Shown piece by piece: positions 10,737-22,268 of a stretch of DNA of 64,000 nt; within the stretch, counting starts at the first letter, position 1, and every line of letters begins with the position of its first letter. Under the pieces are notes generated by a model. That model worked only from the letters and a program-made list of their open reading frames with translations. It searched no databases and was not told the DNA's origin. Origin of the DNA: Bacillus pumilus (GTDB lineage: Bacteria; Bacillota; Bacilli; Bacillales; Bacillaceae); assembly GCF_009937765.1 (NCBI RefSeq), contig NZ_CP047089.1, positions 2,478,272-2,542,271 on the forward strand. Direction: 5' to 3'. Made by a program: the position numbers and the translations under genes.

Positions 10737-11777
10737 ATGTCAGAAGCATATAAAAACGCCGGTGTCGACATCGAAGCAGGGTACGAAGCCGTCAAACGAA
10801 TGAAAACACACGTTGAACGTACAAAACGAGCAGGAGTTATGGGTGCACTAGGTGGATTTGGCGGTATGTTCGATCTATCTGAGCTGCCATACAAAAAGCC
10901 CGTTCTTGTTTCAGGAACAGATGGTGTCGGAACGAAATTAAAGCTTGCCTTTTTAATGGATAAACACGATACGATCGGCGTCGATGCCGTGGCTATGTGT
11001 GTCAACGATGTGCTTGCACAAGGGGCAGAACCGCTCTTTTTCTTAGATTACTTAGCCGTTGGAAAAGCAGATCCGGTAAAAATTGAATCCATTGTTAAAG
11101 GTGTGGCTGACGGATGTGAGCAGTCTGGTTCAGCACTTGTCGGTGGTGAGACAGCCGAAATGCCAGGTCTTTACACAGAAGAAGAATATGATATTGCTGG
11201 TTTTTCAGTAGGTGTCGTTGAAAAAGACGAAATCGTGACAGGAAACAGCATCAAAGAGGGGCATTTGCTGATTGGACTCAGCTCAAGCGGAATTCATAGC
11301 AATGGATATTCTCTCGTTCGTAAAGTTTTGCTGGAAGACGCTGGTCTTGATTTGCATCAAACGTATGAACCTTTTAAAAGACCGCTCGGTGAAGAGCTTC
11401 TTGAACCAACAAAAATTTATGTGAAGCCTGTTCTCAAACAAGTAAAAGCCGGCAAAGTGGACGGCATGGCACATGTGACAGGTGGCGGTTTTATTGAGAA
11501 TTTACCACGTATGCTGCCTGAAGGTCTTGGCGTTGAGATTGATAACGGCTCATGGCCAGTACCACCCATTTTCTCCTTTATTCAAGAAAAAGGTCAGTTA
11601 AAGGCAGAAGAGATGTTCAACGTGTTTAATATGGGTATTGGCTTTGTCCTAGCTGTAAAAGAGGACGATCTTGTGGATGTGATTAGAGAGCTTGAACAAG
11701 ATGGAGAGAAAGCATTTCTCATCGGACGTGTTCAAAAAGGAGAAGGTGTCACATTCGGCGGTGGAAGCCTCTCATGA
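10737..11777 (+). CDS. purM: PurM, AIR synthetase
   Basis: A 346-residue enzyme, the B. subtilis length. It closes the imidazole ring from FGAM to [16 protein letters not shown] (about 59-71) and [11 protein letters not shown] (about 133-143) are the AIRS-family blocks. I start at ATG 10737, preceded by AAAAGGAG; an upstream in-frame start at 10671 lies in the purF-purM gap and has no family support. Overlaps purN by 4 bp. Confidence 0.96.
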   Translation: MSEAYKNAGVDIEAGYEAVKRMKTHVERTKRAGVMGALGGFGGMFDLSELPYKKPVLVSGTDGVGTKLKLAFLMDKHDTIGVDAVAMCVNDVLAQGAEPLFFLDYLAVGKADPVKIESIVKGVADGCEQSGSALVGGETAEMPGLYTEEEYDIAGFSVGVVEKDEIVTGNSIKEGHLLIGLSSSGIHSNGYSLVRKVLLEDAGLDLHQTYEPFKRPLGEELLEPTKIYVKPVLKQVKAGKVDGMAHVTGGGFIENLPRMLPEGLGVEIDNGSWPVPPIFSFIQEKGQLKAEEMFNVFNMGIGFVLAVKEDDLVDVIRELEQDGEKAFLIGRVQKGEGVTFGGGSLS

Positions 11778-12343
11778 AGAAGTTTGCGATCTTCGCCTCT
11801 GGAAGCGGGACGAACTTTCAAGCCATTATAGATACGTTAAAAGAAGAAGGATGGCAGGCTGAAGCCGCCATTGTGATTTGTGATAAACCGGGTGCAAAGG
11901 TGCTGGAGCGTGCTGAGAAAGAGGGCATTCCCTCCTTTGCTTTTACCCCGAAAGCTTTTCCGAATAAAGCCGCTTTTGAACAAACCATCATCGAACAACT
12001 GAGGCTTCATGAAGTAGAGTGGGTTTTCCTTGCTGGGTACATGAGACTGATCGGCCCGACATTACTTGAAGCATACAAAGGGAAAATCGTGAATATCCAC
12101 CCATCCTTGCTGCCAGCTTTCCCAGGTCTTGATGCCATCGGACAAGCCTATCAAGCAGGCGTCAAAGTGGCAGGCATCACTGTCCACTTTGTTGATGAAG
12201 GGATGGATACAGGCCCGATTATTGACCAAGCCGCGATCTATATTGACCAAGGCGAAGAGCTTGAATCGATTGAAAAAAGAATGCATGAACTAGAACATAC
12301 ACTATATCCAAAAGTGATCAAATCACTTTTAGAATTATCTTAA
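11774..12343 (+). CDS. purN: PurN, GAR formyltransferase
   Basis: A 189-residue folate-dependent enzyme using 10-formyl-THF. The catalytic Asn-His-Asp set is visible: [12 protein letters not shown] at about 107-118 and [11 protein letters not shown] at about 138-148. [10 protein letters not shown] near the N-terminus is the phosphate loop. Starts inside the purM stop (ATGA) and is followed by purH after 15 bp. Confidence 0.96.
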   Translation: MKKFAIFASGSGTNFQAIIDTLKEEGWQAEAAIVICDKPGAKVLERAEKEGIPSFAFTPKAFPNKAAFEQTIIEQLRLHEVEWVFLAGYMRLIGPTLLEAYKGKIVNIHPSLLPAFPGLDAIGQAYQAGVKVAGITVHFVDEGMDTGPIIDQAAIYIDQGEELESIEKRMHELEHTLYPKVIKSLLELS

Positions 12344-12358
12344 TGAGGTGACGAAGGC

Positions 12359-13897
12359 ATGACGATCAAACGCGCATTAATCAGTGTTTCCGATAAAACG
12401 AATCTTGTACCTTTTGTGAAAGAATTAACAGAACTTGGCGTTGAAGTGATTTCAACTGGAGGTACACATAAGCTTCTTCAAGAGAATGGCATTGATGTCA
12501 TTGGGATTTCTGAAGTCACTGGATTCCCTGAAATCATGGACGGACGACTCAAAACGCTTCACCCGAACATTCATGGTGGATTATTGGCAGTGAGAGAAAA
12601 CGATGAACATATGGCACAGATTGAAAAGCATGGCATCCAGCCGATTGATCTTGTTGTCGTGAATCTCTATCCTTTCAAAGAGACAATCTCAAAAGACGAT
12701 GTAACGTATGAAGAAGCGATTGAAAACATTGATATTGGCGGACCGGGAATGCTTCGTGCGGCATCAAAAAACCACCAAGACGTCACAGTCATTGTCGATC
12801 CTCGTGATTATGATTCAGTCGTTCAGCAAATCAAAGAAGGCGGCGTATCACTTGAGAAAAAACGTGAGCTTGCGGCGAAGGTATTCCGTCATACAGCTGC
12901 TTACGATGCCCTCATTGCAGATTATTTAACGAACTTTGTTGGCGAAACAGAGCCAGAGCAGTTCACTGTCACGTTTGAGAAAAAACAATCCCTTCGTTAT
13001 GGAGAAAACCCGCACCAAGCGGCAACTTTCTATGAAAATGCTCTTCCAAGCAAAGGATCTTTAGCTACTGCAACGCAATTACACGGAAAAGAACTTTCTT
13101 ACAACAACATCAAAGATGCAGATGCAGCTCTTCAAATCGTACGTGAATTCTCGGAGCCAGCGGCTGTTGCTGTAAAGCATATGAATCCATGCGGTGTTGG
13201 TACAGGAGAAACGATTGCTGAAGCGTTTGACCGTGCATTCAAAGCAGATGAAACTTCGATTTTTGGCGGCATTGTGGCGCTTAACCGTGAAGTAGACAAG
13301 CAAACGGCTGAGGTACTCCATACGATTTTCTTAGAAATTGTCATCGCTCCATCGTTTACCCAAGAAGCACTTGACGTGTTAACAGCGAAAAAGAACCTTC
13401 GTCTATTAACATTAGATGTAGAAGCGGATCTTGGTAAAAAAGAAAAGCAGCTAACAAGTGTTCATGGCGGACTTCTTGTGCAGGACATTGATACGTATGG
13501 CTTAGAGGAAGCAACAATCTCTATTCCTACGAAAAGAGAACCTACAGAAGACGAATGGAAAGACTTAAAGCTTGCATGGAAAGTCGTTAAGCATGTGAAA
13601 TCAAATGCCATTGTCCTCGCGAAAGATCAAATGACAGCAGGGATCGGCGCTGGTCAAATGAACCGCGTGGGCTCAGCAAACATTGCGATTGAGCAAGCAG
13701 GTGAAAAAGCGAAAGGAAGCGCACTAGGCTCTGATGCGTTCTTCCCGATGGGAGATACAGTGGAAGCTGCTGCAAAGGCAGGCGTCACAGCGATCATCCA
13801 GCCAGGTGGTTCCATTCGTGATGAAGAATCAATCCAAAAAGCAGATGAATACGGCATCGCCATGGTCTTCACTGGCGTTAGACATTTCAAACATTAA
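12359..13897 (+). CDS. purH: PurH, bifunctional AICAR transformylase/IMP cyclohydrolase
   Basis: A 512-residue enzyme for the last two steps to IMP. The N-terminal ~200 residues are the MGS-like IMP cyclohydrolase (ISVSDKTNL at 8-16; [14 protein letters not shown] near 125-138). The C-terminal part is the AICAR transformylase, with the catalytic KHMNPCGVG block near 273-281. GAGGTGA precedes ATG 12359. Confidence 0.97.
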   Translation: MTIKRALISVSDKTNLVPFVKELTELGVEVISTGGTHKLLQENGIDVIGISEVTGFPEIMDGRLKTLHPNIHGGLLAVRENDEHMAQIEKHGIQPIDLVVVNLYPFKETISKDDVTYEEAIENIDIGGPGMLRAASKNHQDVTVIVDPRDYDSVVQQIKEGGVSLEKKRELAAKVFRHTAAYDALIADYLTNFVGETEPEQFTVTFEKKQSLRYGENPHQAATFYENALPSKGSLATATQLHGKELSYNNIKDADAALQIVREFSEPAAVAVKHMNPCGVGTGETIAEAFDRAFKADETSIFGGIVALNREVDKQTAEVLHTIFLEIVIAPSFTQEALDVLTAKKNLRLLTLDVEADLGKKEKQLTSVHGGLLVQDIDTYGLEEATISIPTKREPTEDEWKDLKLAWKVVKHVKSNAIVLAKDQMTAGIGAGQMNRVGSANIAIEQAGEKAKGSALGSDAFFPMGDTVEAAAKAGVTAIIQPGGSIRDEESIQKADEYGIAMVFTGVRHFKH

Positions 13898-15184
<1,287 letters not shown>

Positions 15185-15188
15185 TCAA

Positions 15189-15226
15189 AACACCTTTCTA
15201 TCTGTTGAGATGGAAAGGTGTTTTTT
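15189..15226 (+). terminator. Terminator of the purine operon
   Basis: AACACCTTTC pairs with GAAAGGTGTT, extended by ATCT/AGAT across a short loop, and is followed by TTTTTT. It lies immediately after the purD stop. Confidence 0.92.
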
Positions 15227-15303
15227 GTTCTTTTGATGATTAGAAGGGATAAAGCCCGAATATGGAGAAGTGTTATAGGATTACCTATTCAGAAGGAGAC
15301 AAC

Positions 15304-15498
15304 ATGGAAATTAAGGCTATTATAATCTTTGCTATATTCATGCACATTTTATTTCTCATAAACATAAATAGCATCATGCTGTTTGCAATGAAGCGCAATA
15401 AAATGAAAAAAGCTTCAACCATTTGTTATATGATTATTTCAATTTTTTCTGGCATCGCTATTTCGTCATTTCTAATTTGGACATTCTTTATCAACTAA
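15304..15498 (+). CDS. Small two-pass membrane protein, hypothetical
   Basis: A 64-residue protein with two hydrophobic helices (about 4-27 and 42-61) joined by a lysine-rich loop (KRNKMKK). ATG 15304 has AAGGAG 6 bases upstream, so the start is well supported. The upstream 14 codons of the open frame contain the ribosome binding site and are not used. The function is unknown. It is followed after 21 bp by the acetyltransferase gene and may be cotranscribed with it. Confidence 0.65.
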   Translation: MEIKAIIIFAIFMHILFLININSIMLFAMKRNKMKKASTICYMIISIFSGIAISSFLIWTFFIN

Positions 15499-15519
15499 TT
15501 ATGAGAGAGGAATGAGTGT

Positions 15520-16365
15520 ATGGTGCAATTGAAAAAACTTGCAAACGAGCGTTTTTCTGCCCTCATCTGTATTGATTCATTTAATGAGCGAATCCGTTTA
15601 GATGATTATAGCGGCAGGGTGCGGGATGTCATTCAATCTGTTCTTCAGGAAGCCTCAGACTGTAAGGCTTCTAAGGTTATTGTGAAAGTAAGACGTGAGC
15701 ATGTGCCGCTTTTTTTAGAAAAAGGCTTTCGGCTTGAAGGGGTGTTTTCTCATTATTTCCTTGGAAGTGACGCTTACGGTATGTCGCTTTTTCTCACTGA
15801 GGATCGAATGAACAGTTCGTATTGGTTGGAGGAGGATGAGATCGTCGCATCCATTCAAGCAAAAGAAATCAAAGAAGACCAAGGCACATGGCAGGATGAG
15901 TATGTGATGAGGAAAGCGGATCCGAAAGATATTCACAAGCTGGCAAAGCTCTATGATACGGTCTTTGAAACGTACCCTACGCCAATGAACGAGTCAGATT
16001 ATATTGAAAAGGTAATGGAGGAAGGGACAATTTTTTATGTTGTTGAACATGACGGACACATTGTAAGTGCAGCATCTGCTGAAATCAATGCGCCGTATGG
16101 TCATGCAGAATTAACAGATTGTGCGACCCTTCCTTCATATAGAAAACTAGGATTCATGCATCATTTAATTCTAGCACTTGAAAAAGAACTCCAGTCGATG
16201 CATATCTTTGTCTTTTATTCACTTGCCCGTGCACTGTCCTATGGAATGAATCAAGTATTTTATCAGCTTGGTTATACGTATACTGGGCGCTTCCAAAACA
16301 ACTGCTATATTTTCGACAAAATTGAAGATATGAATCTATGGGTCAAAACGCCGAATGAATCATGA
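15520..16365 (+). CDS. ablB: AblB/YodP-type putative beta-lysine N-acetyltransferase
   Basis: A 281-residue GNAT-fold protein. The N-terminal part (1-120) carries a PLFLEKGFRLEGVF block as in AblB proteins. The C-terminal GNAT domain (about 125-270) has ATLPSYRKLGFMHHLI as the acetyl-CoA binding region. AblB acetylates beta-lysine made by lysine 2,3-aminomutase (AblA/KamA); in B. subtilis the homologue YodP sits next to KamA. No aminomutase gene is seen here, so the substrate is uncertain. GAGAGG precedes ATG 15520. It converges on the regulator gene with a 6-bp overlap of the 3' ends. Confidence 0.8.
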   Translation: MVQLKKLANERFSALICIDSFNERIRLDDYSGRVRDVIQSVLQEASDCKASKVIVKVRREHVPLFLEKGFRLEGVFSHYFLGSDAYGMSLFLTEDRMNSSYWLEEDEIVASIQAKEIKEDQGTWQDEYVMRKADPKDIHKLAKLYDTVFETYPTPMNESDYIEKVMEEGTIFYVVEHDGHIVSAASAEINAPYGHAELTDCATLPSYRKLGFMHHLILALEKELQSMHIFVFYSLARALSYGMNQVFYQLGYTYTGRFQNNCYIFDKIEDMNLWVKTPNES

Positions 16366-18018
16366 AATGGTTCTCATCTGATCAAGCAAACCAGAAAGGC
16401 GGTACGCCATGATACTGAGCTGCAGCTTCATTCGATCATCTGTTGATTTGAGGCTGCAGCCTGTTCTCGTTTCAATTTGTTTCAGCCGGTAGCTTAACGT
16501 ATGTCTGTGAATAAACAATTCTCCCGCAGATTTTTGAATATTTTCATTGTGTGCCAAATACACTTCGAGTGTATGGATCAGGTCAGCTCCTTGTTTTTTC
16601 GTATAAAGCAAAGGGCTTAACAGTTCCACGTAAAAATCATGCAAATTCATACCTGCTTCATTCATTTCAAGGAGCATGCCATATAAGCCGAGCTTTTGAT
16701 AATGAATGATGCTTTCGTCTGTTTTCAAAAGCGGAAGAAGCCTTGCTGCATACTGCGCTTCCTTCGCACTTTTTGCGAAGAGACTGATCTGGTCATAGGC
16801 TCTTCCGATACCAATGACAATCGGATGCACGGGGAAAAAATAAGACCAAGTGATCCGGCACTCCTCTGCTGCGCGATACCACTCCGCTTCTTGAAACGCT
16901 TTTTTTCCTGCTGGTGTAAGGACAAAAATGGAATCGAGTCTCGTCTTTAGTAAAAAGGGAATATGTCTGCGTTCAAAGATCGAGGTGAGTAATTGCGATA
17001 GACGCTGCATCATTTGGTGATCGAGCTGTGTGTGCTGATGCTGGAATTGAAAGTAGATCACCACCTGTTCATCGCTCATATCATATTGCAGTTTTGTTGC
17101 TTGTTCGACCACGTAGCTTTCTTCTGTATATTGCTGCTGTAACATATCATCTAACAAATGTCCCTGCATTTGGTTTTCTGTATCTTGAATGGCTTTTTGC
17201 TTCAACCATTCAATCGCATACACGGCCCCGGCATGCTCGATGGCAATCGCGTCGAGATGATGCCACGTATCCTTTTTCTTTAAAGACACAATAAACCCAA
17301 AAATATCACCCATCGCAATCACCGGGCATGCGGCGAGGACGAACGATCCGCACGTGTCATAGACGAGCCGCCCTTTCTCCTCTGCCTGCTTGAGAAGAGG
17401 CATGGTTTCAATGGGTTCATGATCTGTCAGAAAGCCAAAAGCAGGAGAGTACGTCACTTCATCTTTAATGAGATGAGCCGCTGTTTGATGTAAAAAGACA
17501 TCAAGAACGACAATGTTCGCTGCAGTGAGATGTGCCAGTTCCTCTGTAATTTGCGTCACATTTTTATTCCTTACATTTAATTGGGTCAGTCTTTGATGAA
17601 TTGCGGATGAATATTTTAGCTGATGAAGCTGACTACTCACGATTTGTTCTAAGACGGCTTTTGTAATATCTGAGAAATTGATGTGCGGCGGAATCTCGAT
17701 GAGCGGAATGCCGCTATTTTTCGCCGCTTGAATGAGTGACGGTGGAATGTCGCTTAAGTACACACCTTTATAAATAGCGATGGCTGACAGCCTTTGAGAT
17801 TGAATCAATTCCTCAATCCGCTCGCATCTTTCTTGATTGTCAGAAAGTCCGAATCCAGTTGTGACGAGCAATTCTCCTTCGGAAAGCCTTGACGTGTCTT
17901 CGATGATTTCCACGATGGTCACCCACTCAATGAGTCGATCCAGTCCATTTTCTCCAGCGAGCAGCTTTGTTCCCTTCATGATATCGAGTGAAAGTGCATC
18001 TTTGACGAGAATCGCCAT
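16360..18018 (-). CDS. PucR/CdaR-type transcriptional regulator
   Basis: A 552-residue regulator. Residues ~1-125 match the PucR N-terminal domain (VKDALSLDIMKGTKLLAGENGL; GIPLIEIP). The middle is a GGDEF-like/GAF-like sensor region, and the C-terminal 60 residues are the PucR-type helix-turn-helix (NIQKSAGELFIHRHTLSYRLKQIE). It is transcribed away from the yodT operon with a 190-bp shared intergenic region holding a perfect palindrome. By context it likely controls that operon; the ligand is unknown. This regulator is not part of the yod locus as I know it from B. subtilis. Confidence 0.85.
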   Translation of the reverse strand: MAILVKDALSLDIMKGTKLLAGENGLDRLIEWVTIVEIIEDTSRLSEGELLVTTGFGLSDNQERCERIEELIQSQRLSAIAIYKGVYLSDIPPSLIQAAKNSGIPLIEIPPHINFSDITKAVLEQIVSSQLHQLKYSSAIHQRLTQLNVRNKNVTQITEELAHLTAANIVVLDVFLHQTAAHLIKDEVTYSPAFGFLTDHEPIETMPLLKQAEEKGRLVYDTCGSFVLAACPVIAMGDIFGFIVSLKKKDTWHHLDAIAIEHAGAVYAIEWLKQKAIQDTENQMQGHLLDDMLQQQYTEESYVVEQATKLQYDMSDEQVVIYFQFQHQHTQLDHQMMQRLSQLLTSIFERRHIPFLLKTRLDSIFVLTPAGKKAFQEAEWYRAAEECRITWSYFFPVHPIVIGIGRAYDQISLFAKSAKEAQYAARLLPLLKTDESIIHYQKLGLYGMLLEMNEAGMNLHDFYVELLSPLLYTKKQGADLIHTLEVYLAHNENIQKSAGELFIHRHTLSYRLKQIETRTGCSLKSTDDRMKLQLSIMAYRLSGLLDQMRTIS

Positions 18019-18045
18019 AGACTCATGACCTCCTTTTGAACTCTC

Positions 18046-18062
18046 TTATACACGATGTATAA
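18046..18062. promoter_or_regulatory. Palindrome TTATACA-CGA-TGTATAA, candidate operator
   Basis: A perfect inverted repeat of 7-bp arms with a 3-bp centre, 28 bp upstream of the PucR-type regulator start and in the divergent intergenic region with yodT. A related GTATACAA occurs at 18138-18145. It is a plausible autoregulatory or activator site for the adjacent regulator; binding is inferred. Confidence 0.4.
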
Positions 18063-18208
18063 AAAATGAGTCTGAAATTCGGGCATGTGGCGAATGGAGG
18101 ATGACTGCCCTCTTGATTAAGCTAATCTTATAACAAGTATACAAAATTTTCTTGCGATTCATGAAAAAGAAAGAGGCAGCTGCTGACGAGAGAGGGAGGA
18201 ATGGCAAA

Positions 18209-19573
18209 GTGGAGACCCGGGATTACTTAATCAAACCGATGTTGAATCAGCATTATCCTGTGGCTGTGAAAGGAGAGGGAATTTATTTATATGATCGGGA
18301 CGGAAAAAAATATATAGATGGCTCATCGGGGGCTGTCACGGCAAGTATTGGACATGGCATACGTGAAATCATTGATGCCATGACCGAGCAAGCGGAAAAA
18401 GTGAGCTTTACGTACAGATCACAATTCACAAATGAACCAGCAGAAGATCTTGCTTATGAATTGAGCAAGCTTTGTCCAGGTAACCTGAACTGGTCTTTTT
18501 TTGTCGGAAGTGGATCAGAGGCAACGGAAACAGCCATGAAAATTGCTATTCAGCATTGGCAGGAGCAGGGAAAGGCGGAGAAGAATCACATTATTTCTCG
18601 ATGGATGAGTTATCACGGCATCACCCTCGGTGCGCTGTCGATGTCCGGACATATTACAAGGAGAGAGCGCTTTGAACCATTGCTCGAAAAGAATCCGGTG
18701 CTGTCTCCGCCATATAGCTATCGTTCATGGCTGCCGAAGGAAGAGGGCAAGCAGGTTGAATGGTATGTCCAGGAATTTAAAACGGTCATTCAGCGTATAG
18801 GAAAAGAGAGGATCGCCGCTTTTATTGCAGAGCCGATTGTCGGGGCATCGGGAGCGGCGCTAGTACCGCCAGACGGATATTTTGAAGCAATGAAGCGTGT
18901 CTGTGAGGAAAACGATATTTTAATGATTGCAGACGAAGTCATGACAGGCTTTGGACGAACTGGGAAAATGTTTGCGATGGAGCATTGGGGCGTCGTACCA
19001 GATATTATGGTTCTCGGCAAAGGGATGAGTGCTGGCTATTCACCGATTGCGGCAGCCGTCTCAGCGGATCATGTCATCGCGCCAATTCTGAGCGGTTCCG
19101 GCTCAGTGATGGCAGGTCATACCTATAGTGGCAATCCGCTTTCAGCCGCCGTCTCACTGGCTGTCATTCGTTATATGAAAAAACATCAGCTTCCTGAACG
19201 AGCGGATCTGTCTGGTCGCTATTTAATGAACGCCTTAAAGGAAGTGCAAACAAACCATTTCATCATAGGAGATGTGAGAGGAAAGGGACTGCTCATTGGC
19301 ATTGAGTTTGTCGCAGACCGCCTGTCGAAAACACCATTTCCTGCCCATGCTCAAATGACGCATTTAGTCGTTGAGACAGCGAAGCAAAATGGCTTGCTTG
19401 TATACCCAGCAAGCGCCGGTGAGGATGGAGTGGGAGGTGCAGCGGTTATGATTGCACCGCCGCTTTCCATCACACAGCAGGAGATGGATGAACTCATTCA
19501 ATTATTTGAACAGACCATTACGCAGGTCGAACAAGAAGTCATCAACCGAGGGTTTTTCCCATCTGCGATGTAG
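18209..19573 (+). CDS. yodT: YodT-type class III PLP aminotransferase
   Basis: A fold-type I PLP aminotransferase of class III (omega-amino acid type), 454 residues from this start. FVGSGSEATETAMK binds the cofactor phosphate, MSYHGITLGALSMSG follows, IADEVMTGFGRTGKMF carries the PLP aspartate and VLGKGMSAGY the Schiff-base lysine. I choose GTG 18209, preceded by GGGAGG, because it starts just before the conserved RDYLIKPM; TTG 18152 and ATG 18161 lie in frame upstream. First gene of a yodTSRQ operon likely degrading an amino acid through a CoA thioester. Confidence 0.85.
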   Translation: METRDYLIKPMLNQHYPVAVKGEGIYLYDRDGKKYIDGSSGAVTASIGHGIREIIDAMTEQAEKVSFTYRSQFTNEPAEDLAYELSKLCPGNLNWSFFVGSGSEATETAMKIAIQHWQEQGKAEKNHIISRWMSYHGITLGALSMSGHITRRERFEPLLEKNPVLSPPYSYRSWLPKEEGKQVEWYVQEFKTVIQRIGKERIAAFIAEPIVGASGAALVPPDGYFEAMKRVCEENDILMIADEVMTGFGRTGKMFAMEHWGVVPDIMVLGKGMSAGYSPIAAAVSADHVIAPILSGSGSVMAGHTYSGNPLSAAVSLAVIRYMKKHQLPERADLSGRYLMNALKEVQTNHFIIGDVRGKGLLIGIEFVADRLSKTPFPAHAQMTHLVVETAKQNGLLVYPASAGEDGVGGAAVMIAPPLSITQQEMDELIQLFEQTITQVEQEVINRGFFPSAM

Positions 19574-19582
19574 GGAGGAAAA

Positions 19583-20272
19583 ATGATGAACAAAACAGTG
19601 AATGTAGATGAAGTGATCACGCATTTTAGGGATGGCATGACCATCATGTTTGGCGGGTTTGGCGGCGTAGGGTCTCCGCCATCATTGATCGATGCCATTC
19701 TAGAAGCCAATATTAAAGATCTGACATTGATCGGAAACGATGCAGGTTTCCCGCAAATAGGTGTTGGTCGGCTGATCACAGAAGGAAGAGTCAAGAAGAT
19801 CATTGCTTCTCATATTGGCTCAAATCCAATAGCCGGACAGAAAATGCAGGCAGGTACACTAGACGTTCATTTTTACCCGCAGGGCATTCTTGCAGAAAAA
19901 ATACGAGCAGGCGGGATGGGCTTGGCAGGCATTGTGACAGATGTCGGCATGGATAGCCTCAATCTCGATGAGAAGCAGCTCGTGCCGCTAAACGGAAAGA
20001 CATATATCCTTGAGCCTGCGCTAACAGCAGATATTGCCATTGTGAATGCCCTCAAAGCAGATGAAGCAGGAAATCTAATATTTGATAAAAGTGCACGGAA
20101 TACAAACCCGATTGTGGCGATGGCAGGAGACTGGACCATTGCGGAAGTGGAAGAGATTGTGCCTGTTGGTAATCTTCATCCGGAGGAAATCGTGACACCA
20201 GGCGTATTTGTGAACCAGATCGTGCAATCAAAAGGAGTGAACTGGACATGGGCATGGGAGACATCGATTTAA
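19583..20272 (+). CDS. yodS: YodS-type CoA-transferase subunit A
   Basis: A 229-residue 3-oxoacid CoA-transferase alpha subunit. FGGFGGVGSPPSLIDAIL near residues 23-40 is the CoA-binding glycine-rich signature. It would move CoA between acyl donors and the keto or amino acid produced by the aminotransferase pathway. GGGAGG precedes ATG 19583. It overlaps the beta-subunit gene by 25 bp, consistent with an obligate heteromer. Confidence 0.88.
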   Translation: MMNKTVNVDEVITHFRDGMTIMFGGFGGVGSPPSLIDAILEANIKDLTLIGNDAGFPQIGVGRLITEGRVKKIIASHIGSNPIAGQKMQAGTLDVHFYPQGILAEKIRAGGMGLAGIVTDVGMDSLNLDEKQLVPLNGKTYILEPALTADIAIVNALKADEAGNLIFDKSARNTNPIVAMAGDWTIAEVEEIVPVGNLHPEEIVTPGVFVNQIVQSKGVNWTWAWETSI

Positions 20273-20913
20273 GACACCGCATAGCCAAACGTGCGGCGCA
20301 GGAAATTGAAGATGGCATGATCGTCAATCTTGGGATTGGTATCCCGACACTTGCAGCGGAATACATTCCAGCGCATTACAACGTATGGCTTCATGCTGAA
20401 AACGGCATTATGGGGGCAGGCGCCTCACCAGTACAAGGAGAAGAAGATCCAAATTTGTGCAACGCCGGCGGCTATCCTATTACATTAACAAAAGGCGGCT
20501 CATACATGGACAGCACGACTGCTTTTGGCATTATTCGAAAAGGCATGCTGGATATGACCATTTTAGGTGCACTTGAAGTAAGCAGTCAGGGCGATCTTGC
20601 GAATTGGATTGTGCCAGGTAAACGAGTACCCGGGATGGGCGGAGCGATTGAGCTTGCACAAAAGGCGAAAAAGGTTGTGGTGGTGATGAGCCACCTCGAT
20701 AAACACGGACAATCAAAGGTGAAATCTGCCTGCACATTGCCCTTAACGGCGAAGTCTTGTGTAGATTTGATTATTACGGATATGGCCGTCATTGAGGTCA
20801 AATCACAGCTGCTCATTTTACGTGAAGTCATGCCACCGTTTCAGCCGGAGGATGTCATAAGGGCGACAGAGGCACCCTTAATTTTAGCGCCTGATGTTAA
20901 ATCTGTTGTGTAG
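20248..20913 (+). CDS. yodR: YodR-type CoA-transferase subunit B
   Basis: A 221-residue beta subunit. The catalytic glutamate motif HAENGIMGAG lies near residues 49-58, and GIGIPTLAAEYIP near 29-41. It pairs with the preceding subunit; AGGAG precedes ATG 20248. The gene order yodT-yodS-yodR-yodQ is that of B. subtilis. Confidence 0.88.
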   Translation: MGMGDIDLRHRIAKRAAQEIEDGMIVNLGIGIPTLAAEYIPAHYNVWLHAENGIMGAGASPVQGEEDPNLCNAGGYPITLTKGGSYMDSTTAFGIIRKGMLDMTILGALEVSSQGDLANWIVPGKRVPGMGGAIELAQKAKKVVVVMSHLDKHGQSKVKSACTLPLTAKSCVDLIITDMAVIEVKSQLLILREVMPPFQPEDVIRATEAPLILAPDVKSVV

Positions 20914-20918
20914 AAAGG

Positions 20919-22193
20919 ATGACTGACTTGCAGCCAATTACACGTATCAGAAGCTGGATGAGAGAGCACCAAGATGAAGCGATTGCGCTTCTTCAGCAAA
21001 TGGTGCAATGTGAAAGCACCCAAGGGAACGAACAAAAGGTGCAACAAATTGTAGCAAATAAGCTGTCCGCCATTGGTTTTGATGTAGATGTATGGGAGAT
21101 TGGCGGAGAAGACCTGCTCGAACACCCATATTTCTATTCCCCGAGGCGTTCTTTTAAAGGAAGTCCCAATGTCGCCGGGCGATTGAAGGGGAAAGGGGAC
21201 GGCAAATCTATTTTATTAAACGGGCACGTCGATGTTGTGCCAGCAGGAGATACGAAACAATGGACATATCCGCCTTACAGCGGGCATATCATAGACGGGA
21301 GACTTTATGGACGCGGGGCAACAGATATGAAAGGCGGAAATGTTTCTTTACTCTTTGCACTAGAGGCGCTGCATGCGCTTCAGATTCCGCTGAAAGGAGA
21401 TGTCGTATTTCATAGTGTCGTCGAAGAAGAGAGCGGCGGCGCCGGTACTCTTGCAGCCATACTGAGAGGATATACAGCAGATGCGGCGATCATTCCAGAA
21501 CCAAGTCATATGAAAATCTTTCCGATTCAGCAGGGATCTAAGTGGTTCAGACTGCATATGAAAGGAAGGGCAGCTCATGGCGGAACAAGATATCATGGCG
21601 TTTCCGCTATTGAAAAGAGTACGATCGTTCTTTCGCATGTAGCGGCACTTGAAGCAGAACGAAATCAACGCATCACCGAACCATTATTTCAGCATATCCC
21701 CATTCCAATCCCCATCAACATAGGGAAAATTCAAGGCGGTGATTGGCCGTCCTCTGTAGCAGATCTAGTCACAATGGAGGGAAGACTTGGTGTGATGCCA
21801 GGTGAGACGGTTGAGCAGGCAGAGAAGGAACTAGAAAATTGGATGATGGGACTTGGGGAAAAGGATGAATGGTTCAAAGAGCATCCTGTCGAAGTCGAAT
21901 GGTTTGGTGCTAGATGGCTTCCAGGCTCAATCGATACGAACCATCCACTTTTAGGTCTATTGAAGGAACAATATGAGGCGGTCAAGAAGGAGCCCCCAAA
22001 GATCGAAGCTGCTCCTTGGGGAACAGACGGAGGACTACTGTCACAGGCGGCAGGTATCCCGATCATCGTGTTCGGACCTGGAACAACAGAGCTTGCCCAT
22101 TTTCCGAATGAATCCATCGACATTGAGCATGTCATTGAAGCCGCAGAAATTATTGCAGGTACGATGGTGGAATGGTGTGAAGCAGCGGAGTGA
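20919..22193 (+). CDS. yodQ: YodQ-type M20 family amidohydrolase/deacetylase
   Basis: A 424-residue M20 metallopeptidase of the ArgE/DapE type. The metal site is visible as NGHVDVVPAGD (His-x-Asp), the GRGATDMKGG block and EEESGGAGT, with EPSH and the dimerisation domain after. It likely hydrolyses an N-acyl amino acid, which would complement an acetylating enzyme such as AblB. ATG 20919 sits directly on AGAAAGG, so TTG 20928 may be the real start. A terminator-like repeat follows. Confidence 0.85.
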   Translation: MTDLQPITRIRSWMREHQDEAIALLQQMVQCESTQGNEQKVQQIVANKLSAIGFDVDVWEIGGEDLLEHPYFYSPRRSFKGSPNVAGRLKGKGDGKSILLNGHVDVVPAGDTKQWTYPPYSGHIIDGRLYGRGATDMKGGNVSLLFALEALHALQIPLKGDVVFHSVVEEESGGAGTLAAILRGYTADAAIIPEPSHMKIFPIQQGSKWFRLHMKGRAAHGGTRYHGVSAIEKSTIVLSHVAALEAERNQRITEPLFQHIPIPIPINIGKIQGGDWPSSVADLVTMEGRLGVMPGETVEQAEKELENWMMGLGEKDEWFKEHPVEVEWFGARWLPGSIDTNHPLLGLLKEQYEAVKKEPPKIEAAPWGTDGGLLSQAAGIPIIVFGPGTTELAHFPNESIDIEHVIEAAEIIAGTMVEWCEAAE

Positions 22194-22217
22194 TATAAAA
22201 ATGATCACAAAAAAGAA

Positions 22218-22256
22218 GACAAAGTGCTAAAATCAAGATCATTTTAGCACTTTGTC
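22218..22256. terminator. Bidirectional terminator after yodQ
   Basis: A 16-bp perfect inverted repeat (22218-22233 and 22241-22256) with a 7-nt loop lies between the convergent yodQ and DUF2892 genes. The arms are A/T rich near the loop; no long T run follows on the + strand. Confidence 0.7.
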
Positions 22257-22268
22257 AACAATTTGAAA

